A stretch of DNA of 64,000 bases from Pseudoruegeria sp. SHC-113 (GTDB lineage: Bacteria; Pseudomonadota; Alphaproteobacteria; Rhodobacterales; Rhodobacteraceae). Made by a program: the position numbers and the translations under genes. The notes beneath the pieces were generated by a model. It was not told the DNA's origin, made no database searches, and saw only the letters and a list, made by a program, of their open reading frames with translations. Every line of letters begins with the position of its first letter. Position 1 is the stretch's first letter. The DNA is taken from assembly GCF_025376885.1 (NCBI RefSeq), contig NZ_JAHUBR010000001.1, positions 1,488,001-1,552,000 of the forward strand, given 5' to 3'. This document shows positions 54,321 through 60,919 of the stretch, one piece after another.

Positions 54321-55257
54321 AGGGTGTTGCCCGCCGGGGACAGGGGGCTCTGTCGCGCCTGCCATTGCCACCGCCCAGCCGGTCGACGCGTCCATCCACC
54401 ACCAGCGCAACTGCGCCCCCGTGCCCGGCGGGCGCGCGCAGCTTGGCACGCGCGATCCCGTCATTCCCGGCGATTGCGAAGGTCCGCCGCAGGTTCGCAA
54501 GATCCCCGCGCTCTGGTGGGGGAAGGGCGCGATCAGCGTGGCCCAGTTTGCGCGTTTCGTGGCGGCCACGGGCCATGTGACACTGGCCGAGCGGCTGGGG
54601 TGGTCCTTCGTGTTTCACACCCATGTGCCCGGCGGCGCGGCGGGCACGCTGGGCGTGGCCGGGCTTGAGTGGTGGCGGCGCATCGACGGCGCGACATGGG
54701 CGCGCCCTTGCGGCCCGCAAGGGGCCGAGGCCGCCGGTGATCTGCCCGCCACCCATATTGCCTGGGAGGATGCGCGCGCCTTTGCCGCCTGGGCGGGCGG
54801 GCGCTTGCCGCGTGAAATCGAGTGGGAACACGCCGCGCGCGGCGGGCTGGGCGATGTGCGCTTTCCCTGGGGCGATGCGCCGCCTGATGACACCGCCCAT
54901 TTCCCCTGCAACATCTGGCAGGGCGATTTTCCCCACCAGAACACCGCCGCCGACGGCCATGACGGCCCGGCCCCCGTGCTCGCCTTCGCGCCCAATGGCT
55001 ACGGGTTGCACCAGATGGTGGGCAATGTCTGGGAATGGACGGCCGAGCCCTTCCGCCTGCGCTCCCTGTCGCGCAGCGCCAAACCCGCCAATGCCGCCGC
55101 CGCGCGCGCCGGGCAGAAGCTGCTGAAGGGCGGCTCGTTCCTGTGCCACGAGAGCTATTGCTACCGCTACCGCATCCCGGCGCGCACCGGCAACACGCCC
55201 GACAGTACCTCCGCCCACACTGGTTTTCGCGTGGTCTATGACAGCCCGCCGGCCTAA
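54313..55257 (+). CDS. Formylglycine-generating enzyme (SUMF1/FGE family)
   Basis: The 314-residue protein has the FGE fold (SVAQFARFVAATGH; LPREIEWEHAARGG; NVWEWTAEPF) and the C-terminal active site KGGSFLCHESYCYRYR, with the Cys278/Cys283 pair that binds copper in true FGEs. It ends RTGNTPDSTSAHTGFRVVYD. It converts the CxPxR-type cysteine of sulfatases to formylglycine. SUMF1 proteins without the Cys pair do other chemistry; here the pair is present, and two Cys-type sulfatases lie in the same locus. It overlaps the GntR gene (8 bp) and the epimerase gene (20 bp), so all three are probably co-translated. No signal peptide. Confidence 0.93.
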   Translation: MAEGCCPPGTGGSVAPAIATAQPVDASIHHQRNCAPVPGGRAQLGTRDPVIPGDCEGPPQVRKIPALWWGKGAISVAQFARFVAATGHVTLAERLGWSFVFHTHVPGGAAGTLGVAGLEWWRRIDGATWARPCGPQGAEAAGDLPATHIAWEDARAFAAWAGGRLPREIEWEHAARGGLGDVRFPWGDAPPDDTAHFPCNIWQGDFPHQNTAADGHDGPAPVLAFAPNGYGLHQMVGNVWEWTAEPFRLRSLSRSAKPANAAAARAGQKLLKGGSFLCHESYCYRYRIPARTGNTPDSTSAHTGFRVVYDSPPA

Positions 55258-56089
55258 GGCCCCAGCCTGCGTCGGGCTGGAAAACGCCCGGCTCGTCCTG
55301 CGGCTCGTTCCGGAGGCGGGCGCGCGGGTGGTGTCGCTCGTGGATCGCCGCAGCGTGCGGGAGTGGATCGTGCCCGGCCCGCTGCCCAAGGGGTTGGGGC
55401 CGCGCGCGCGGTTTCTGGATCACGCCAGCGGCTGGGATGAATGCTTCCCTTCTGTTGCCGCCTGCCGCCATCCCGCATGGGGCGGGGCCCTGCGCGATCA
55501 CGGGGTGCTCTGGGCGCGTCCGTGGCGGCTGGAGCGGCGCACGCCGGGGCGTCTGGTGCTGGCTTTTGAGGGCGCGGGCGTCACCTTCCGCCGTAGTGTG
55601 ATCCTGCGCGAACGGGGGCTTTTGCTGCGCTATGATATTGAAAACACGTCAAAAACATCGCGGCCTTGGCTCTGGAGCCAGCATTGCCTTCTGGCCTGTG
55701 CGCCGGGGGATCGGCTGATCACGCGCGGGCTTGGGCCTTGGCGCACGGCAGAAGGGCAACCTGTAAGCCCTTCCGCTGTCGATCCGGTGCGCGGGCCTGA
55801 GGCTGCGGTGGCGGGCAAGCTTTTCGCAGCCGTGCGAGGCCGGGCCGAGGCAGAGCTGCGCGGCCCCGACGGCGGGGGCTTGCGCTTTTCATGGCACGCG
55901 GCCTCGGCCCCCCATGCCGGGCTCTGGTACAGCTACGGCGGCTGGCCAACAGACGCCCCGCTCTATCAACTCGCGATCGAGCCGACAACGCTGGCGGCAA
56001 ACGCTCTGCCGGGGGCGGGCGCGGCGCGGCTTGCGCCGGGCGCAACGCATCGGTTCGAGGTGGAGCTCACCCTTACGCAAGCGGGCTAA
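55238..56089 (+). CDS. Aldose 1-epimerase-like protein
   Basis: The 283-residue protein has the galactose mutarotase-like beta-sandwich pattern (LVLRLVPEAGARVVSLVDRR; WDECFPSV; AIEPTT). It lacks a signal peptide, so it acts in the cytoplasm, probably interconverting sugar anomers for the dehydrogenase. The start at 55238 overlaps the FGE gene by 20 bp. Its 3' end overlaps the convergent SMP-30 gene by 17 bp. Confidence 0.8.
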   Translation: MTARRPKAPACVGLENARLVLRLVPEAGARVVSLVDRRSVREWIVPGPLPKGLGPRARFLDHASGWDECFPSVAACRHPAWGGALRDHGVLWARPWRLERRTPGRLVLAFEGAGVTFRRSVILRERGLLLRYDIENTSKTSRPWLWSQHCLLACAPGDRLITRGLGPWRTAEGQPVSPSAVDPVRGPEAAVAGKLFAAVRGRAEAELRGPDGGGLRFSWHAASAPHAGLWYSYGGWPTDAPLYQLAIEPTTLAANALPGAGAARLAPGATHRFEVELTLTQAG

Positions 56090-56960
56090 GGGGCCAGTTT
56101 GCCGAAGTAACAGGCAGCCCGGGGGCCGGTGCTTTGAGGTAGAATAACCCGCCGTCCGGCCCTGCCGTTTCCAGCCCGATCCGGGCGGAGGTGATGAACA
56201 GCGTCTGCAGGTCTGGCCCGCCGAAGCACAGGCTGGTGGGGCGCTTCACGGGCAGGGGATAGCGGGCCAGAACAGCGCCATCCGGTGCAAGCCGCTCAAC
56301 CCGCGCGCCATCCCAGAAGGCCACCCAGATCGCGCCTTCCGCATCCACGCAGAGGCCGTCGGGCTTTCCCTGCTCCGGCGCATATTGCGCCAGCACCTGC
56401 GGGGCGCTGGCCATGCCTGTTGGGGCATCATATGCGAGCTTAAGGATCACACCGGCGGCGCTGTCCACCACGTAGAGCCGCGCGCCATCGGGGGCATGGG
56501 CGATGCCATTGGCCACGGTGAGCCCGCCGTGCAGGCGGCGCGGGCCGCTTTGCCCGTAAAGGTACAGCGCCCCCGTTGCCGCTTTGGCCCCTTCGCTCAT
56601 GGTGCCGGCGAGCAGGCGGCCCGCAGGGTCGGTGGTGCAATCGTTCAGACGGTTGCCCGCAAGGCCGGGTTCGGGGCTGTGCAGGAAGGTGAGCGCGCCT
56701 GTCTCGGCGCAGAAGCGGAAGAGCCCGCTCTTCAGCGCCACCAGCGGGCGGGCGCTGCAGGAGGTACAGACCACGGCGCTGATCAGCTCCGGCATCTGCC
56801 AGATCTCCCACAGGCCGGTTTCGGGGTGCCGCCGGTGCAGACGGTGGGCGGCGATGTCCACCCACCACAGCCGCTGCGTGGCCATGTCCCACGCGGGGCT
56901 TTCGCCACAGAGCGCCTGTGCATCGCAGAGCAGGCGGGGAGCGGAAAGGGGAGCTGTCAT
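56073..56960 (-). CDS. SMP-30/gluconolactonase-family lactonase
   Basis: The 295-residue six-blade beta-propeller carries the metal-site motifs CGESPAWD (Glu), RLNDCTTDPAGR (Asn) and VVDSAAG (Asp). It probably opens the sugar lactone made by the SDR dehydrogenase to the aldonate used by the enolase-superfamily dehydratase. The gene lies downstream of a perfect 15-bp palindrome (56993-57007), 33 bp before its start, and is single. Confidence 0.9.
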   Translation of the reverse strand: MTAPLSAPRLLCDAQALCGESPAWDMATQRLWWVDIAAHRLHRRHPETGLWEIWQMPELISAVVCTSCSARPLVALKSGLFRFCAETGALTFLHSPEPGLAGNRLNDCTTDPAGRLLAGTMSEGAKAATGALYLYGQSGPRRLHGGLTVANGIAHAPDGARLYVVDSAAGVILKLAYDAPTGMASAPQVLAQYAPEQGKPDGLCVDAEGAIWVAFWDGARVERLAPDGAVLARYPLPVKRPTSLCFGGPDLQTLFITSARIGLETAGPDGGLFYLKAPAPGLPVTSANWPLSPLA

Positions 56961-56992
56961 TTGGCCTCGCGCAGTCGGGTGCGCAAGGATTA

Positions 56993-57007
56993 AAAGATAT
57001 TATCTTT
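56993..57007. promoter_or_regulatory. Perfect 15-bp operator palindrome (AAAGATA-T-TATCTTT)
   Basis: The sequence AAAGATATTATCTTT is a perfect inverted repeat around T57000, 33 bp upstream of the lactonase start and 26 bp beyond the end of the FadR-type regulator gene. A 14-of-15 copy is at 57891-57905. It is the best candidate for the operator of the regulator at 57033. Confidence 0.75.
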
Positions 57008-57032
57008 GATGTGAAGCCCTGTCAGACTCCAG

Positions 57033-57791
57033 TCAGCGCCCGCCCGACGCGCCCTGCGCCGCAAGCCCCTGCGTGAGCCGGGCGGCGGCGTCCTCCAGAT
57101 GCGTCTGCATATGGGCCCGCGCCGCCGTGGCATCCTGCGCGACGATGGCATCGGCGATGGATTTATGCAGCGGCACGGATTTCAGATTGCGCGCCTCGTC
57201 GGGGTTGGTGATGCGGATCGACAGCATCAACCCGGTGAAGATCGCGCTCTCCAACGCATCGAGGTAGGGGTTGTTGGCCGCCCGCAGCACGGCAATGTGG
57301 AAGGTGGCATCGGCCAGCACGTATTTGCTGTTCTCCCCGGCGTGTTCGGAAAGCCGCTCGCTCGCGGCCACGATGGCGGCCAGCTGCGTGTCGCTGCGGC
57401 GGGTGGCGGCGTGGAAGGCGGCGTCGGGCTCGATGGATTGGCGCAGCTCCATCAGGCTCTGCAGCCGCGCGCCGTCGATCTGGATGGACTGGTGCCACAT
57501 CAGCACGTCGCGATCCAGCATCTGCCAGTTGCGCACGTCCTGCACCCGCGTGCCCACGCGCTGCCGCACTTCCAGCAGGCCCTTGGACACCAAGAGCTTT
57601 ACCCCTTCGCGCACCACCGTGCGGCTGACGTCGAACTCCTCGCAGAGCGCGTTTTCATCGGGCAGCAGCTGCCCCGGCGCCAGTGACCCCGACAGGATCC
57701 GCTCGCCGATATCGCGGGCAAGCTGCCCCGCAAGCGAGCGGCTGAACGCCGAACTGCGCGACAGCAGAAGATCGGTATCGGACGGGGGCAT
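57033..57791 (-). CDS. FadR-subfamily GntR regulator of the sugar locus
   Basis: The 252-residue protein has a winged HTH (LARDIGERILSGSLAPGQLL; LCEEFDVSRTVVREGVKLL) and an FCD domain (about 100-240) with HAAT and DATFHIAV histidines. It is divergent from the sulfatase at 57945. The AAAGATATTATSTTT sites flank it on both sides (56993, 57891), as expected for a local repressor that also controls itself. The inducer is probably a sugar acid. The frame is open far upstream to 59447, but that is shadow of the sulfatase; ATG 57791 is the real start. Confidence 0.9.
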   Translation of the reverse strand: MPPSDTDLLLSRSSAFSRSLAGQLARDIGERILSGSLAPGQLLPDENALCEEFDVSRTVVREGVKLLVSKGLLEVRQRVGTRVQDVRNWQMLDRDVLMWHQSIQIDGARLQSLMELRQSIEPDAAFHAATRRSDTQLAAIVAASERLSEHAGENSKYVLADATFHIAVLRAANNPYLDALESAIFTGLMLSIRITNPDEARNLKSVPLHKSIADAIVAQDATAARAHMQTHLEDAAARLTQGLAAQGASGGR

Positions 57792-57890
57792 GGTGGACTC
57801 CTGTGTTTCCCGAAATAATAATATATTTTTCAGCCTGCGCAATCGGCTTTCATGGATTTCTTCCGCTTGAGGGCTTCCATTCATCCCAAT

Positions 57891-57905
57891 AAAGATATTA
57901 TGTTT
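57891..57905. promoter_or_regulatory. Operator (AAAGATATTATGTTT) between regulator and sulfatase
   Basis: It matches the perfect palindrome at 56993 at 14 of 15 positions. It lies 39 bp upstream of the sulfatase ATG (57945) and 99 bp upstream of the divergent regulator, in an otherwise GC-rich neighbourhood. Its place supports ATG 57945 over starts at 57852 or 57900. Confidence 0.72.
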
Positions 57906-57944
57906 GTTAAAAATCCCATCGCCCCATCCGCAGGACTCCACCCC

Positions 57945-59396
57945 ATGACAGCGCAGAACATCGTTCTTTTCATCACCGATCAATGGCGCTGGGACACGCT
58001 GAACGATCCCGAGAGCCCGGCCAGGTTGCCCCATCTGCAGGCCTTCGCGCAGGAGGCCACGAACCATGTGAACGCCTTCACATCCGTGCCGCTCTGCACC
58101 CCGGCGCGGGCGAGCCTCTTTACCGGCAAATGGCCGCATCAGACCGGCACGATGGACAATGTGCAAGGCTCCAGCTTCTACCCGAATGGCAAGCTGCACC
58201 CGAGCCACCCAACCTATATGGAACGCCTGCAGGCGGCGGGCTATGCCGTGTCCTTCGTGGGCAAATGGCACCTTGGCGATGGCACGCTCACCGAACGCGG
58301 CATCCGCGCCTTGATGAGCGATGGCGGCTACGATCCGCTGATCCCGCCCGCCGATCTGGAGTTCGCCAGCCCCCGCAAGACGCCCTTCTACGGCACGATT
58401 ACCAAAGGCACCCATCCCGATGAAACCCGCGTGCGTATCGGCATGGCGGAACTGGAGCGGCTGGCGCAGGGCGATCAGCCCTTCTGCCTCATCGTCTCGC
58501 TGCCGGGGCCGCATTTCCCGCACCATGTGCCAGCGGAATGGGTGGCGCTTTATGACGATCTGCCGCCGGATTTCATGCCCGCAAACCACCTGCCGCAGTT
58601 CTCCGAGGTAGGAAAGCCGCAGGCGCAGGGCGCGGCCTATTGGCCCTGCCAGGACACCCGCAGCCTCACGCAGGACGACTGGCGCCGCACCGCGCAGCAT
58701 TACTGGGGGTTCTGCTCTTTCATTGACGATCTCTTCGGCCAGTTCCGAGCGCATATGACGGCGCTGGGGCTGGATGCCTCCACCACGCTGGCCTTCACCG
58801 CCGATCACGGCGAGATGCTTGGCGCCCATGGCTGGTTCGACAAGGGGCCGTTTTTCTACGAGGAAGTCATGCGCATCCCGATGCTGATCCGCGCGCCAGG
58901 GCAGAGTACTGGGCAGGGTACGGGGCAGGACGCGGGGCAGAGGCAGGAGGGCTACGTGAGCTTTCGCGATCTGATGCCCACGTTGATCGCCCAAAGCGCA
59001 GGCGCCGATGTGCTGAGTGCAGAGGAACGCGCCCGCAGCTACACGGCCAGCACCGCCGATTGCGCCTTCTACGGCTATGACGCCTATCAGGGCCGCCAGT
59101 TCAAGTTCCGCGGTATCCGCGAATCGCGGCTGAAATACGCTTGGAGCCCCCATGACATCGAAGAACTCTACGATCTGGAGGCCGATCCGCAGGAGCGCAT
59201 GAACCGCGCGCAGGATCCGGCGCTGGCAGCGGAGAAGGCGCGTCTGAAAGCGCGGCTCTTCGGCTGGATGCGGGCGGAAAATGATGCGCTGGCCTGCGGC
59301 GGCTACCAGCTCCCCGTCGGAAGCTACATCGACGGCCGCCCCGCAGAGGCACAGCATGATCACAAGCCGCATCTGAACCTGGCCTTGAAAGGCTAG
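57945..59396 (+). CDS. Cytoplasmic Cys-type sulfatase (second)
   Basis: The 483-residue type I sulfatase begins MTAQNIVLFITDQWRWDTLN, without signal peptide. The formylglycine site is Cys51 in PLCTPARASLFTG, a perfect C-x-P-x-R motif. FTADHGEMLGAHGWFDKG and GKWHLGDG are also seen. It is only distantly similar to the sulfatase at 46969, so the two probably attack different sulfate positions. A short G/Q repeat (TGQGTGQDAGQ) lies near residue 325. Regulated by the operator at 57891. Confidence 0.93.
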   Translation: MTAQNIVLFITDQWRWDTLNDPESPARLPHLQAFAQEATNHVNAFTSVPLCTPARASLFTGKWPHQTGTMDNVQGSSFYPNGKLHPSHPTYMERLQAAGYAVSFVGKWHLGDGTLTERGIRALMSDGGYDPLIPPADLEFASPRKTPFYGTITKGTHPDETRVRIGMAELERLAQGDQPFCLIVSLPGPHFPHHVPAEWVALYDDLPPDFMPANHLPQFSEVGKPQAQGAAYWPCQDTRSLTQDDWRRTAQHYWGFCSFIDDLFGQFRAHMTALGLDASTTLAFTADHGEMLGAHGWFDKGPFFYEEVMRIPMLIRAPGQSTGQGTGQDAGQRQEGYVSFRDLMPTLIAQSAGADVLSAEERARSYTASTADCAFYGYDAYQGRQFKFRGIRESRLKYAWSPHDIEELYDLEADPQERMNRAQDPALAAEKARLKARLFGWMRAENDALACGGYQLPVGSYIDGRPAEAQHDHKPHLNLALKG

Positions 59397-59544
59397 GGGG
59401 CAGGGGCTGGGCCATGGGTTGGCCGACATTCCAGCTGACGCGCGCAATTGTTATCTGCGTGGGTATGTCCTTTTCCGCAGAATCCGGTAGAACCAAAGAT
59501 CAGACCCGGTGCGTCCGGGGAAAGCGACGAAAAGGACAGTGGAC

Positions 59545-60300
59545 ATGACAGAGCTCACGCGCCGCCATTTTATCGCCGGGACGACCCTGCTGTTCTCCGG
59601 CCCCATCGCGCAGCCTGTACTGGCGCAGACAGAGGCGCAGCCGGTGGAGGCCTTGGCTGAGCAACCGGTGGAACAAGCGGTCGTGCAGCAGGCGCCAAAG
59701 CCCGCGCCTGCCCCTGTTTCGCCGCCCAGCAAGTGGAACGCCTGGGATGCGCAGGTCACGCCGGCGGGCTATGACCCGGCGACTTCCAACCCATGGGGCT
59801 TCCATCCGCGCTTCCTGCCGCAACGCGTGGAGGCCAATCCGGGCCTGCGGCCGGGCGACATCCACGTCGATGCCGTGGCGCGCTACCTCTACCATATCGA
59901 GCCCAGTGGCGGCACGGCCATGCGCTACGGCGTTGCCATCGCGCGCGGCAACCTTTATGAGCCCGGCACCTACCGCATCGGGCGCAAGGCCAAATGGCCC
60001 ACGTGGCGGCCCACCGACGCGATGATCGAGCGTGATCCGCATCTCTATGCGCAGCACAAGAACGGTATGAACGGCGGCCCCAACAACCCTCTGGGCGCGC
60101 GCGCCTTCTATCTCTATTCCGGCAATCGCGACACCTACCTGCGCATCCACGGCACCCCGCTGCCGCGCTCCATCGGGGGCCGCGCGAGCTCTGGCTGCGT
60201 GCGCATGGTCATGGCCCATATCATCGGGCTGTATGACAACGTCTCCACCGGATCCTCGGCCATCCTCTACCCGGCAGAACGGGCGCTCGGCGGCGCCTGA
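59545..60300 (+). CDS. L,D-transpeptidase (YkuD family), Tat-exported
   Basis: The 251-residue protein starts MTELTRRHFIAGTTLLFSG, a Tat signal, followed by a Pro/Ala/Gln/Val-rich linker (about 30-60) and a YkuD domain. The catalytic motif is HGTPLPRSIGGRASSGCVRM (His and Cys). Such enzymes form 3-3 peptidoglycan cross-links or attach proteins to the wall. It uses a single gene unit ending in a strong terminator. The frame from 59509 adds 12 residues but the Tat signal then is less well placed. Confidence 0.93.
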   Translation: MTELTRRHFIAGTTLLFSGPIAQPVLAQTEAQPVEALAEQPVEQAVVQQAPKPAPAPVSPPSKWNAWDAQVTPAGYDPATSNPWGFHPRFLPQRVEANPGLRPGDIHVDAVARYLYHIEPSGGTAMRYGVAIARGNLYEPGTYRIGRKAKWPTWRPTDAMIERDPHLYAQHKNGMNGGPNNPLGARAFYLYSGNRDTYLRIHGTPLPRSIGGRASSGCVRMVMAHIIGLYDNVSTGSSAILYPAERALGGA

Positions 60301-60322
60301 GCGGTGAAAAGCCCTTGAAATG

Positions 60323-60354
60323 AAAAAGCCCGTCCGGACGGACGGGCTTTTTTT
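60323..60354. terminator. Strong bidirectional terminator
   Basis: Stem GCCCGTCC (60328-60335) with GGACGGGC (60340-60347) has a GGAC loop, an A run (60323-60327) before and a seven-T run (60348-60354) after. It serves both the L,D-transpeptidase gene and the convergent lipoprotein gene. Confidence 0.95.
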
Positions 60355-60372
60355 GCTTTTGTCTGAAAGGGT

Positions 60373-60669
60373 TCAGGCCCCGACGGCGGCCCCGGTGCAG
60401 ATTGGCCGGCCCTCTGTCGATCTCAGCGGCAGGCCCGTGCTTTCCACGGGGCCGTTGTAGAGGAACCAGTAGCAGCCGTCGTTCGGGTCCACGCGCACGG
60501 CGTTGAGGTTCTGGTTGGGCGCGGCCAGTGCGCGGATCGCGTCCGAGGCCGGCGCGTAGCCGTTTGCCGCGCCGACGGTGGCCCCGGTGTTCCCGGTGGA
60601 GCCGGTCTGAACGTTGCAGCCTGCCGCGGCCATGATCAGGCCAAAGGCCAGGAGTTTCTTGGATTTCAT
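60373..60669 (-). CDS. Small secreted lipoprotein, paralogous to the one at 5865
   Basis: The 98-residue protein has a lipoprotein signal with lipobox AAGC (Cys18), a Gly/Thr-rich linker, and a mature domain with DGCYWFLYNG and GRPICTG. The cysteines C66 and C91 probably pair. The pattern Q-N-L-x-x-V...D-G-C-Y...G-x-V...G-R-x-I-C is shared with the lipoprotein at 5865-6131. ATG 60669 is favoured; a GTG start at 60687 would add six residues. Function unknown. Confidence 0.78.
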   Translation of the reverse strand: MKSKKLLAFGLIMAAAGCNVQTGSTGNTGATVGAANGYAPASDAIRALAAPNQNLNAVRVDPNDGCYWFLYNGPVESTGLPLRSTEGRPICTGAAVGA

Positions 60670-60859
60670 AGCGGTATACCTGTTCACTCGCCCCGTGTTC
60701 TGCCCCTTGCTAGCACTCCCGGCCGCCTGCGTCCATCGCGTGTCGGGGTGGGGCAGGCGGGTTCACGCAAGCGTGCAGGGCCTTCGCCGGGGCACACTGG
60801 GGCGCGACAGTTCGGCTCAGGGGGCGGGTTTTGGCGATTTGAGCGCCGGGAGGGCTTGA

Positions 60860-60878
60860 GCTTCCAGTCACTGGAGGC
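60860..60878 (+). promoter_or_regulatory. CueR-type copper promoter of copA
   Basis: The inverted repeat GCTTCCAG-TCA-CTGGAGGC (7 of 8 arm pairs) lies between a -35-like TTGAGC (60856-60861) and a -10-like TATCTG (60881-60886), with a 19-bp spacer. The long spacer and the CTTCC...GGAGG core are as in CueR-activated copA promoters. Confidence 0.85.
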
Positions 60879-60919
60879 TTTATCTGACAGGTAACACTGC
60901 CCATCGAAAGACGCATGCC

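Noticed and set aside
57033-59447. A possible giant fusion of a GntR regulator with a 550-residue N-terminal extension
   Set aside because: The extension is antisense to the sulfatase at 57945; the regulator's own ATG at 57791 and the divergent operator explain the region better.
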